DNA of 35,633 nt. Source: a virus. Under the pieces are notes generated by a model. That model made no database searches and was not told the origin of the DNA. It saw only the letters and a list, made by a program, of their open reading frames with translations. Location: IMG/VR virus record IMGVR_UViG_3300000227_000010, positions 5,941 to 41,573 of that record. One strand, 5' to 3'. Shown here piece by piece: positions 28,705-35,633 of the stretch. The position numbers were made by a program, and so were the translations under genes. How positions within the stretch are numbered: the first letter of the stretch is position 1; each line of letters starts with the position of its first letter.

Positions 28705-28917
28705 GAGCACTACTCCTAAGTTTTGGGTCACTGACCCGGGTTGAAGGGATCGAATTTGACCCACTTAAAAAAAAAACTCTATGAGCTCTTCTTTCGATTT
28801 GGCCGCGAAGTTATGCTTCGCAACCCCCTTGCGAAGAAGGTCCATCGGTCATTTACGGCGGCGTCTGCTTGCTTCCAGGCCTCGGTGAAATTCTCCGGTT
28901 TGGTTAAAAACCTCGTA
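28705..28917 (-). other. 213-base gap between MuF-like gene and scaffold, with hairpins
   Basis: On the minus strand it has an 8-bp stem CTTCGCAA/TTGCGAAG with a G5 loop (28816-28836). A competing stem uses the same GCGAAG with a second CTTCGC (28805-28821). A 10-base T-run lies at 28776-28767. GGGTCAGTGACCC (28729-28741) is a short perfect hairpin just before the scaffold ribosome site. No intact gene is found here. Confidence 0.5.
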
Positions 28918-30012
28918 CTACCGTGGCCGCTTCACCTTTGGTTGAAGGGGTAAACCAGCCCTCTGGAAGGCAACCGGTTCGAGCTCCTGCATTTCGGATA
29001 GGGTCAGTGGGCTGAAATTGCGCCCGAGGTTGAGCCGGGCGAACTCCTTGGCAGTCAAGCCTCCATCCCGGAGCAGCTTGCCGCGGGTCGGGCCGAGGAC
29101 CGAATCTTGAAAGGCTTCAGGCTGGGTTTTCAACCACTCGTAATAGGTAAGATCACCATCCACATAGCCGCTTGCGCTGGATCGGGTAGCCCCCTCGTCC
29201 AGAAAGTCATACTTAGGATCAACCTCTGCCACAGTTGTACTGCGGCATCGAATATGGGCCGGGGGCCTCGGGCCTCGCCCCAGCTTAAAGACCTGGCCGT
29301 CCAGAGATCGGCAGATAGGGGTCGTCTTGATATCCAGAGTGGAGACCCATCGGTATCCCTCGATAATATCGGCATTCGCAGCCCAAGTCTCCATGCGGGC
29401 AGTCGAAGCAACGTGCTGGATAGCCGTGCGGACCACGGCATCAGCGTTGCGCCCGATACGAGCGATGATCCCATCGGAGTAGTTGAGCTTCTTGGTGCCG
29501 CGAATCGCCTGCACCAGTTGTTGATTCGTCCAGCCATCGGCATACCCCTTGCGGACCAGATTGTTGACCGCAGTGACCTCCTTGGCAATCCAGCCCTTGA
29601 GGAAGGGCTCCAGGAGCTCGCCTGTGGCCGATATGGGTTGCTTGAGGGCGGCTTGGTAGGCAGCACTGGCCACAGGTACGGTCAGGCTGACCGCCGCGAC
29701 GGCTTGCTCGATGGACTTGGCTTCAAACTCCGCTTCATAGCCCGCCAGCTTCTCGAGGGCCGGCATGAGGTCATCCAGCATTTCCAGCATGACCTTGGCC
29801 TGAGCATTGCGAAGGTTGGCCAAAGTCTCGTTGAGTTGCTTCTTGGTGAGGTCCGCCATGTTGGTGGCGCCAAGGCCACCGACCACCTCGGTGATGGCCT
29901 TCTCCAGCCGACGCAAGGCGGTACCCATGCTCTTGACCTGGCCAGACTTCAGGCGCTCTAGGTAGACCTGGTGCCTTGTCGCGATGTCCAGCAGGTGCTT
30001 GTCAGAAGCCAT
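28918..30012 (-). CDS. Head morphogenesis protein (MuF / SPP1 gp7-like)
   Basis: 364 aa from ATG 30012; a GTG at 30027 would add five residues and the ribosome site is weak for both. The long N-terminal helical part is followed by the MuF-type block (VRTAIQHVASTARMETW, TPICRSLDGQVF, PPAHIRCRSTTV). The Cys/His residues around ICRS and HIRCRS are the conserved family motif. These proteins enter the capsid in small numbers with the portal. The C-terminus ends ELEPVAFQRAGL, as is usual. Confidence 0.87.
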   Translation of the reverse strand: MASDKHLLDIATRHQVYLERLKSGQVKSMGTALRRLEKAITEVVGGLGATNMADLTKKQLNETLANLRNAQAKVMLEMLDDLMPALEKLAGYEAEFEAKSIEQAVAAVSLTVPVASAAYQAALKQPISATGELLEPFLKGWIAKEVTAVNNLVRKGYADGWTNQQLVQAIRGTKKLNYSDGIIARIGRNADAVVRTAIQHVASTARMETWAANADIIEGYRWVSTLDIKTTPICRSLDGQVFKLGRGPRPPAHIRCRSTTVAEVDPKYDFLDEGATRSSASGYVDGDLTYYEWLKTQPEAFQDSVLGPTRGKLLRDGGLTAKEFARLNLGRNFSPLTLSEMQELEPVAFQRAGLPLQPKVKRPR

Positions 30013-30268
30013 TAGCGTACGCCCCACATTCCCGGCAGCGGCAGCCGTCGGATACGATATAGAACAGAAGGGAGCCGCAGTTGCACTCGAAGAACGCCTC
30101 CGGTGAGTATGGGTGCTCCCACAACCCCTTCATGGTCTTGCATTGTGGGCATTGTAACTGCCAAGTCCCCACCTCGGCAACCGCCACCCACTTATGCGGG
30201 CAGCAGGAGCAGACAGCAGGCCCCGACAGGTGGGGCCTCCTATCACTCAGCCGGATTATCTCGGCCAT
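30002..30268 (-). CDS. Zinc-ribbon protein between portal and MuF-like gene
   Basis: 88 aa from ATG 30268, after GGGAGA; the in-frame extension upstream is inside the portal gene. It has paired cysteines CSCC, CPQC, CNC and CRCREC, ten in all, enough for two zinc sites, with GLWEHPYSPEAFFEC between. Such a zinc protein in a head module is unusual, though I recall small zinc proteins in this slot in some phages. It overlaps the portal 3' end by 26 bases and the MuF-like start by 11 bases. Confidence 0.65.
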   Translation of the reverse strand: MAEIIRLSDRRPHLSGPAVCSCCPHKWVAVAEVGTWQLQCPQCKTMKGLWEHPYSPEAFFECNCGSLLFYIVSDGCRCRECGAYANGF

Positions 30269-31727
30269 CTTCGTCTCCCGATTCCTGCTGCTGCATCTGC
30301 TGAGCATAGACCAGTGCGGCCCCGGCCCCCATGCCAGAAGCCAGCTCCTCCTCGATGGCATCCTTCGCCTGCTCGTCGTCCAGATAGGCGACGTTGGCCC
30401 GGCGGAGGTTGAAGCGCATCTCCTCGAAGGCGATGGCGCCAGCCTGCCACTCGGCGATCAGCTGGGCGCGGTCCTGAGCGGACATCCGGCCGATCTCGAA
30501 ATCTGTGTTCAGGTCGAAGTGCGGCTCTTGGTCGGTGCCGAGGAAGACCCCACACCATGTCAGGGCCGTCCGGTAGGCCGCGGCCACGTTCTTCGCACAT
30601 GTGGCCAGAATGGACACCTCGGAAGCCTCCTCCTGCCGGGCTTCGGTGGCCGTCCGCTGGACAGCCGCCTGTTCGACCAGCTTAGCGCCGAGGGCGACCA
30701 TCTGGCGCTCCTTCAGCTCCATGGCCTCCTTCGGCATGGTGTTCGGGTTGGCTTGCAGCAGCCCCGCGGTTCCACCCTGCGGGAGCGGGATGGCCGCCCG
30801 GGAGCCGAGGTGCACCTGGCCCTTGAGGACCTCCTCCACCCAATCCCTCGTCAGGCCGGCAAGGTACGGGGTCGGCTGCCCGACAATGTAGCAGGCCTCC
30901 TCGTAGTCGGCACTGTTCCGATAGTGGGCGATGTTGAGGGTGGCCAGGTCATAGAGCGGCGGGATGTCCACATTCGGGTCGTTGTTAACCGCCCCGACGA
31001 AGGTGAATGGGACCTCTTTGAGGTTGTTCCCGGCAGCATCCAGCGGGTAGTAGTGCTCGTACTCCCGGTGTGTACCATTCGCCTCGCGCCAGATTTCGAC
31101 CCGGTAGACCCCGGTCTTTTCCTCAAGGCGGAGGACACGCCACTGCTTGTCCAACTTTGCCTCGAAACCATCGTCCTCTACCACGTAGGACTCGGCGATG
31201 ACCACAAGGGACAGTAGCTTCTTCGCGCCGACCGTCTTGGTCCGCCAGTTAATGATGTCCCACGGTTCATACAGGATGATGGTCGGGCGTACCTTACCGT
31301 CCAGCAGGTCCTGCCGACTAGCGGCGCCTTCCACCTTCGGGTAGTCGACAAACAGGCCGCACCGGCCGTAGCCGAGCACCTCGCCTAGTGCCTTCTTCGA
31401 CTGTTGGTCCAGTGCTACGCCGGCCCCATCGGTGTCGATAAGGAGCGGTTCCATCAGGGCGGGCAGCTCGACAATCGGGTCCTGCTGGAAGACCTGGCCC
31501 ACCAGCCCTGCGTGGGTTCGCTGGGTCACATTATAGAAGACCGCCCGTTCGACATACTGGTCGTACCGCTTCTTGTTCTCCTCGGAGAGGTCAGTGGGGT
31601 TGGGCTTTGGCAGGTACTTCTCGCGGGCGTCCTTGATGGCCTTCTGGCCACTCAGGCAGTCCCTGACAAGGTCCCACCGGCCCTTCATCTTGGCGACTTC
31701 GTCGCGTACAAAGCTCACGTTCGGCAT
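30243..31727 (-). CDS. Portal protein (DUF4055 type)
   Basis: 494 aa, GAGGAG before ATG. Features of the DUF4055 portal family include YLPKPNPTD, RTHAGLVGQVFQQDP, YEPWDIINWR and the helical GLTRDWVEEVLKGQVHLGS to ERQMVALGAKLVEQ region. The portal forms the 12-fold ring through which DNA enters. It sits between the large terminase and head genes with a 10-base gap. The C-terminal end is Glu/Asp/Gln-rich. Confidence 0.9.
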   Translation of the reverse strand: MPNVSFVRDEVAKMKGRWDLVRDCLSGQKAIKDAREKYLPKPNPTDLSEENKKRYDQYVERAVFYNVTQRTHAGLVGQVFQQDPIVELPALMEPLLIDTDGAGVALDQQSKKALGEVLGYGRCGLFVDYPKVEGAASRQDLLDGKVRPTIILYEPWDIINWRTKTVGAKKLLSLVVIAESYVVEDDGFEAKLDKQWRVLRLEEKTGVYRVEIWREANGTHREYEHYYPLDAAGNNLKEVPFTFVGAVNNDPNVDIPPLYDLATLNIAHYRNSADYEEACYIVGQPTPYLAGLTRDWVEEVLKGQVHLGSRAAIPLPQGGTAGLLQANPNTMPKEAMELKERQMVALGAKLVEQAAVQRTATEARQEEASEVSILATCAKNVAAAYRTALTWCGVFLGTDQEPHFDLNTDFEIGRMSAQDRAQLIAEWQAGAIAFEEMRFNLRRANVAYLDDEQAKDAIEEELASGMGAGAALVYAQQMQQQESGDEDGRDNPAE

Positions 31728-31737
31728 CTTCAGCTCC

Positions 31738-33240
31738 TCAAATTGGTAGTGTGACCTTGATCGAGGTCGCGAAGCGGTTGCTGCCGGCTAGCACGCGGTA
31801 ACGAACATCGTCATAAACGTGATCTTCGGCTTCAGAGTCCACATCGTCCTCATTATCCTCGTCCCGAGGGAGAACAGGCAAGGTGGCAATGGCGGCCCGG
31901 CAGTTGTCCATGAAGTACAGCCCCGGCCCTTCCTTCGTCTTGGACGCCTCAAGGCGGTCCCGGATCAGTTGCAGGCCGTTGATGCGGGAGCCGGGGCGCT
32001 TGTCGGACTCAATCCAGTCCACCCCCTCGTCGGCCATCTTCTTCTTGATGGACTCGACGTCCTTCTCGTTGACGTTGCTGATCTGGTTATCCGCCGGCCC
32101 AGCCCGGACCCGGGACTCAATCCACCCCTGCTCCATTAGCATCTTCTCCCGCTCCTTGATACCCTTCGCGATCTCCTTGGCGGACAGGCGCAGGCCCTTG
32201 TTCAGGCCGATCTCTTGGGCGCCATACCACTCCGCGATACGGATCAGAGTACCGGGCGGCGGGCAGAAGATGGAGCCGTCCGGCAGGGTGGCTTCCTCGC
32301 CGTTGGCCTCAGCCCACCAGCCCACGCTGAACGGGTGACTGGAGCCCCAGTCGAAGGAGCGGTCGACGCGCCAGGTCTTCGGGACCTTGAAGCGCGGCAG
32401 GATGAGGTGCGGACCCCACAGGTCGTCAAGGGCGCCACCGGCCACGATGTCCCAGTCGCCCCACAGCCACGCTCGGCGCTTGTTCTCTTCCTTGATGGAT
32501 TCGAGCTCGGCGACATACTCCGGGCTAAGGTAGCGGTTCTCCTTGTAGGAGCCGAAGATGCGGACCTGCGTCTTGACGATGGTTTCGCGCTGTTGGGTCC
32601 GCGGGTTGAAGACGTCGATCTCCTTGCGGACCACCTGGCCCGGCTCGGCGACATCGATAAAACGGGCCTTGACCCAGTTATGGCCAGCGCCATACGGGTT
32701 GGTGGTGCTGAAGACCACGAGGGGGATGGGAGGCAGGATCTCGCGCTCGCCCCGGTCGTTGATGGGGCTGTGCTCCTCGGGCAGGAAGGAGGAGCGGTTA
32801 CAGCTCATCATCGCATCGTAGAGCTCCGGAGTCGGGTACTTGGACAGCTCATTCCAGCCGATGAACGGGAACTCCTGACCATGGTAGTTCCAGTAGTCGG
32901 AGATACGTTTGATCTGGCGGAACAGGAGCTCCTCCCCGGTCGGCCAAACCCACTTGTAATCGCTCTTGGAGGCCAGGAACTTGGCCCCGTCGAAGAACTT
33001 CGGGTACCAGCGCTGGGATTTGGCAATCAAGTCGTCTAGGTTCTTGTATTCACGGTCGAAGATGATCCCGCGCCAGAAGGCCCCATAGCCCCGGCCCACC
33101 ATTTTCCGGAAGAACATGACCTGCGCGTCGGTCTTACCCGGACCGCGGGTGCCCTCATACAGGATGTGATGGCACGGGCAGGACATGGCCAGGCTCTGTG
33201 AGCCCGGCAAGGGTTGCCAAACAATGTTAGGTGCGGACAT
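31738..33240 (-). CDS. terL: Terminase large subunit
   Basis: 500 aa from ATG 33240, overlapping the small-subunit end by 14 bases. Packaging ATPase and nuclease. Walker A GTRGPGKT (30-37), Walker B-like PFIGWNE (about 125-131), coupling motif VFSTTNPYG, and the nuclease domain with RSFDWGSSHPFSVGWW (about 293, first acidic residue of the RNase H-like site). Length and neighbours are standard. Confidence 0.93.
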   Translation of the reverse strand: MSAPNIVWQPLPGSQSLAMSCPCHHILYEGTRGPGKTDAQVMFFRKMVGRGYGAFWRGIIFDREYKNLDDLIAKSQRWYPKFFDGAKFLASKSDYKWVWPTGEELLFRQIKRISDYWNYHGQEFPFIGWNELSKYPTPELYDAMMSCNRSSFLPEEHSPINDRGEREILPPIPLVVFSTTNPYGAGHNWVKARFIDVAEPGQVVRKEIDVFNPRTQQRETIVKTQVRIFGSYKENRYLSPEYVAELESIKEENKRRAWLWGDWDIVAGGALDDLWGPHLILPRFKVPKTWRVDRSFDWGSSHPFSVGWWAEANGEEATLPDGSIFCPPPGTLIRIAEWYGAQEIGLNKGLRLSAKEIAKGIKEREKMLMEQGWIESRVRAGPADNQISNVNEKDVESIKKKMADEGVDWIESDKRPGSRINGLQLIRDRLEASKTKEGPGLYFMDNCRAAIATLPVLPRDEDNEDDVDSEAEDHVYDDVRYRVLAGSNRFATSIKVTLPI

Positions 33241-33754
33241 CTTCTTTGAGCTGCTTCTGCGCGCCGGAGGCTTGGGCCTCCCAGTCATCGACGCTGGCCG
33301 CCATCGGGACCATCATAACGCCGCCCTTGTGCTCGACCTTGGCCTGGATCTTGGTTGGGGCCTCGTAGCCCATGACCTTGGCCAGCAGGCTAGAGGCGCC
33401 GACTCGAGCACCGCCCTGCTCGCGATCATCGAAGGCGATGGACTTGACGTTCAGAATGAGCTCCTTGCGGGTGATGAGGTTCTCCTCCTCAATCGCTTCC
33501 CGTAGGGTCCGGAATCGCTCCTGCACATAGGGTTCGCAGTACAGGTTGCTACCTTCCTTGTGGGCGCTGCGCGGCGGCACCCCGGCATAGATGGCAGCCT
33601 GGTACTTGGACATACCCATGATGAGGGCATCCACAAAACGGTCGCGGCGCTCGAGCATCTCGGGCGACATGTTTTCTTTCGTGCGGCGGGCGAGCCGCTT
33701 TTGGTTCGCGCTATCTGCGCGCTTGGCGTTGGGGCCTGACTTAGGCGCACCCAT
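33227..33754 (-). CDS. terS: Terminase small subunit
   Basis: 175 aa from ATG 33754 with GGAGG six bases upstream; a longer frame to 33961 crosses the terminator. Basic N-terminus, then a helix-turn-helix-like segment (RRDRFVDALIMGMSKYQAAIYAGV), a helical oligomerisation part (QERFRTLREAIEEENLITRKEL), and a C-terminal tail. It recognises phage DNA for packaging. The overlap with the large subunit is typical. Confidence 0.85.
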   Translation of the reverse strand: MGAPKSGPNAKRADSANQKRLARRTKENMSPEMLERRDRFVDALIMGMSKYQAAIYAGVPPRSAHKEGSNLYCEPYVQERFRTLREAIEEENLITRKELILNVKSIAFDDREQGGARVGASSLLAKVMGYEAPTKIQAKVEHKGGVMMVPMAASVDDWEAQASGAQKQLKEDVRT

Positions 33755-33768
33755 CTGGAACCTCCAGT

Positions 33769-33802
33769 CAAAAAACAAAGGGGCCAGCACTGCTGACCCC
33801 TT
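33769..33802 (-). terminator. Rho-independent terminator between lysis and packaging genes
   Basis: Minus strand: 11-bp stem AAGGGGTCAGC / GCTGGCCCCTT (one T-G pair), loop AGT, followed by TTTGTTTTTT. It lies after Rz1 and just before the terS ribosome site, so it should limit read-through from the lysis operon. Confidence 0.85.
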
Positions 33803-33836
33803 GATGATAGGTGGCGAGGGAGGCGCTTGGCAACAG

Positions 33837-34100
33837 TCACTGCCGCGGACTATTGTACCATCCCTTGAGCCGGAGTACACGCGCCGCGCATTCTTGATAG
33901 GCGGCATCTGCGGCCAGCCAGTTGTCGATGATGTCCCACGTGATGGCCACAGGCCGTTCAATCGGGGGCTCGCAGGGCCGCAGGAGCTCCTCCGGGGGCG
34001 CCTCCCGAACGTACTCAGTCCGGACGAGGGTTTCGGTCGTTGAGCAACCCGCGCAGATCGTCAGGCACAGGCTGCTGCAGATAGTCGTTAACAGCTTCAT
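33837..34100 (-). CDS. Rz1: Outer-membrane spanin lipoprotein (Rz1-like)
   Basis: 87 aa. Signal peptide with lipobox-like ICAGCS, so C19 or so would be lipidated after cleavage. Proline-containing mature part (EAPPEELLRPCEPPIERP). The gene starts inside the 3' end of the Rz-like gene in another frame, an arrangement typical of spanins. With Rz it fuses inner and outer membranes at lysis. This shows that the host is Gram-negative. Confidence 0.88.
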   Translation of the reverse strand: MKLLTTICSSLCLTICAGCSTTETLVRTEYVREAPPEELLRPCEPPIERPVAITWDIIDNWLAADAAYQECAARVLRLKGWYNSPRQ

Positions 34101-34422
34101 TGGTAGCTCCGAGGTTCTTGACAGCCGAGTGGGTGGCCCCGGTGGTGCGGCGGATATAGGCCACGTCTTCTGCCAGACCGACCAGAGCCTCGGAGTCGCG
34201 CCTGCGTTGCTCCTGCAGGTCCTTGATGGTCTGTTGGTTGATGGCGTTAGCTGTAGAGGCGGCGGACAGCTGGACGGCCAATTCGTGATTGCGGTTCAGC
34301 GCCGCCTTGGCCTGAAGCCGGTACCCCCATGCCAAGGCGGCCATGGTAATGACCGCGGCTATGAGGGCGTACTCCAGATACAAGCGAAGGCCGCTGAACT
34401 TAGCGAGGATTGTCTTGATCAT
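34015..34422 (-). CDS. Rz: Inner-membrane spanin (Rz-like)
   Basis: 135 aa from ATG 34422, AAGGAGA seven bases upstream; the upstream in-frame extension lies in the holin gene. One N-terminal transmembrane helix (YALIAAVITMAALAWGY), then a long coiled coil (about residues 35-100, LNRNHELAVQLSAASTANAI). Overlaps the Rz1-like gene by 86 bases and the holin by 23. Partner of Rz1. Confidence 0.85.
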   Translation of the reverse strand: MIKTILAKFSGLRLYLEYALIAAVITMAALAWGYRLQAKAALNRNHELAVQLSAASTANAINQQTIKDLQEQRRRDSEALVGLAEDVAYIRRTTGATHSAVKNLGATNEAVNDYLQQPVPDDLRGLLNDRNPRPD

Positions 34423-34765
34423 CTCGGATCTCCTTAGCGACGTCAACGTCCGCCTTGGCAATCCCTAACTTCTTGTATACCAGGATCTCCAGCACGCGGA
34501 TGGTGGCCTGAGCCCCCAGCCACCCGGATACCCCGACAATGACCCCGGACCACAGTGGGTCCAGCTGCATTGCCATACAGGTGAGTATGACTAGTGCCCC
34601 GACGAACCCGGCGCCTACGGCTTCCAGAAAGGCCCGACCATAACTGACCGGCTGGCCCCGGTCAACTGCTCGCATGAGGTAGCCCATAAGACCCCCAAAG
34701 GCAGCAAAGAGTGAATACATCACGGTCTGGAACCAGCTAAAGTGGTTCGGGTCTTTCCACGGCAT
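34400..34765 (-). CDS. Holin
   Basis: 121 aa, GGAGGA five bases before ATG. Three hydrophobic segments: MYSLFAAFGGLMGYL, FLEAVGAGFVGALVILTCMAM and a third around WSGVIVGVSGWLGA, then a charged C-terminal tail. Size, topology and position between endolysin and spanins fit a holin of the phage holin 3 type. It would form the inner-membrane holes that release the endolysin. Confidence 0.8.
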   Translation of the reverse strand: MPWKDPNHFSWFQTVMYSLFAAFGGLMGYLMRAVDRGQPVSYGRAFLEAVGAGFVGALVILTCMAMQLDPLWSGVIVGVSGWLGAQATIRVLEILVYKKLGIAKADVDVAKEIRDDQDNPR

Positions 34766-34767
34766 AG

Positions 34768-35173
34768 CTAGTCCTCCATCAACTCGAAGTGAGGGCCATC
34801 AAAGAAACGCTCATCCCGCCAGTCCCCGTTCTGGTTCCAGTCCCCACCCCAGCGCAGGCGAACTCCCAGCTCAGCAGCACACTCCATTATCACCTTGGCT
34901 TGGTCTGCCCAGACCTGCAGGTCCTTCCAGTATTCGCTCTTGAAGGGGTGGGGGGTAGATGTCAACCGCATGGGAGGGGTAGCGGTTGTGCTTGCTCTTG
35001 GGCCACGGGGTCTTGCTGAAGCCATCCCGGACAGCGGCATCCTGAGCGGCCTTGCTGCGATAGCCCTCGCGCACGGAGAAGTCGATGCGCTGGATGGCCA
35101 GCTCCATAACCCGAACAAGGCGGGGGTCACAGGTCTCCAGTCGCTCGCGCGACTTCTTCGAAAATACAGGCAC
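34768..35173 (-). CDS. Endolysin, M15 (VanY-like) peptidase, frameshifted in this sequence
   Basis: From GTG 35173, seven bases after GGGAG, the frame reads VPVFSKKSRERLETCDPRL, FSVREGYRSKAAQD and the zinc motif SKHNRYPSHAVD. After the C-run at 34955-34950 the conserved rest (HPFKSEYWKDL, WGGDWNQNGDW, FDGPHFEL) is in the +1 frame. Removing one C gives about 134 aa with His, Asp and His zinc ligands of M15_4 peptidases, which cut peptide cross-links of peptidoglycan. Lysis would fail without it, so a base-call error is more likely than a real mutation. Confidence 0.82.
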
Positions 35174-35205
35174 CGTTGCACTCCCATAACAGTCCAACGG
35201 GAGCC

Positions 35206-35234
35206 ATTATAGGGGTGCAATTTGCGCCTGGCTA
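35206..35234 (-). promoter_or_regulatory. Late promoter of the lysis operon
   Basis: Minus strand TAGCCA (35234-35229), 17 bases, perfect TATAAT (35211-35206), 32 bases before the endolysin GTG. It shares the CCCCTATAAT context with the promoters at 3843 and 12432 but lacks the TAGGGG half. Confidence 0.65.
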
Positions 35235-35303
35235 GGGTCGGCTTTTACCATCCGGCCGCTCGGTAGGATAGTCAAGCGATTTTTTCACCATGTTTTCGGT
35301 CCT

Positions 35304-35317
35304 GCCCATCCATGGGC
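35304..35317 (-). other. Short hairpin downstream of the right-edge gene
   Basis: GCCCAT CC ATGGGC palindrome, lying 16 bases past the stop codon of the partial gene on the minus strand. No T-run follows directly, so termination is only possible, not shown. Confidence 0.25.
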
Positions 35318-35332
35318 CGAGGTGATCAATTA

Positions 35333-35633
35333 TCATTGAGAAAGTTCGTTAAACAATCGGACGTATTTGTCAGGATTAAACCCCGCGAGTATTTTTGCGG
35401 CGGCCCGCGCATCATCATCGTTGATCGGATTGAGTGGGCTGTCGTTTCTGGTCCGCAGTTTTCTAGACGCCATCTCTGCCACGGCGTGGCGCAAACTGCC
35501 GTCAATCAGAACATTGTCTGACTCGTCAGGTTCCATCGCTGCCGCATATGCAGTGACGCTGCCAGACGCTATCATGTCTCTGATCGAGAATGCATTTTCG
35601 ATCCACTCATCAGCGTCCCATACCTGGACACAG
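35333..35633 (-). CDS. Partial gene at the right edge, function unknown
   Basis: The frame ends at 35333 and stays open to the window edge, so its start lies outside; an internal ATG at 35575 would give 80 aa. The visible ~99 residues (VWDADEWIENAFSIRDM, then DGSLRHAVAEMASRKLR, then DDDARAAAKILAGFNPDKY) are mostly helical and acidic. The coding segment seems richer in A and T than the structural genes. No family recognised. It runs in the same direction as the late genes but ends before their promoter. Confidence 0.6.
   Translation of the reverse strand, partial: CVQVWDADEWIENAFSIRDMIASGSVTAYAAAMEPDESDNVLIDGSLRHAVAEMASRKLRTRNDSPLNPINDDDARAAAKILAGFNPDKYVRLFNELSQ

Noticed and set aside
26990-29961. 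Long plus-strand frames (333, 232 and 284 aa) opposite capsid, scaffold and MuF genes
   Set aside because: Antisense shadows of recognisable structural genes with no family signal of their own.
31518-31545. TATAAT on the minus strand inside the portal gene
   Set aside because: No usable -35 at 16-18 bases, and it encodes part of the conserved VFYNVTQ segment.
30081-33039. Plus-strand frames of 378 and 274 aa opposite portal and terminase
   Set aside because: Same reason: shadows of the minus-strand portal and terminase.
1-35633. CRISPR arrays, tRNA genes, insertion sequences, integrase or attachment sites
   Set aside because: No spaced direct repeats, cloverleaf-like sequences, transposase or integrase motifs were seen on either strand; short tRNA-like structures cannot be fully excluded by eye.

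Overview
The window is a large part of a tailed phage genome with a siphovirus-type tail. The evidence is a tape-measure gene, a tail-tube gene, a G/GT-type tail chaperone with a -1 slippery site, and no contractile sheath. The host is Gram-negative, because the lysis cassette carries an Rz/Rz1-type spanin pair with a lipobox. I see no integrase, repressor, tRNA, rRNA, insertion sequence or CRISPR array. The DNA is GC-rich, which creates many long antisense shadow frames. A reading frame open at the right edge shows that the genome continues beyond the window.

Left arm, about 1-12950, + strand: early, replication and DNA-modification genes. In order: a DUF3268-type zinc protein, an HD phosphohydrolase, a Cas4-like Fe-S nuclease, an SF2 helicase, a small Cys protein, then three genes that share one uncharacterised C-terminal domain. 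A strong terminator and a new promoter follow. Next is a tightly packed cassette for 7-deazaguanine DNA modification: queE, queC, queD, a phosphoribosyltransferase-FolE fusion and dpdA. It runs straight into a clamp-like protein and a family A DNA polymerase. FolE makes the pterin precursor from GTP, QueD and QueE convert it to CDG, QueC makes preQ0, and DpdA would exchange it into DNA. No amidotransferase, QueF or ArcS is visible here, so the simplest prediction is preQ0 in place of some guanines. The gene set recalls phages such as 9g and CAjan (from memory, not searched). A second promoter leads into three small genes at the end of the arm.

Right arm, 35220 down to 12948, - strand: late genes. 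A TATAAT promoter precedes endolysin, holin, Rz and Rz1. A terminator follows, then small and large terminase, portal, a zinc-ribbon protein, MuF-like head protein, scaffold, major capsid protein, two small paralogues, four head-tail connector or tail-completion proteins, tail tube, G/GT chaperones, tape measure, a carbohydrate-binding-like tail protein and the tail tip.

Three well-conserved genes (DUF3268 protein, dpdA, endolysin) are each broken by a single base inside a short homopolymer. Because an endolysin is needed for lysis, sequencing or assembly error is the simplest explanation, and the intact proteins can be reconstructed. Points most worth following up are the PRTase-FolE fusion, a QueC lacking all four usual zinc cysteines, the paired operator-like element CCCCTA-N15-TAGGGG over two early promoters, and the three-member domain family beside the modification cassette.
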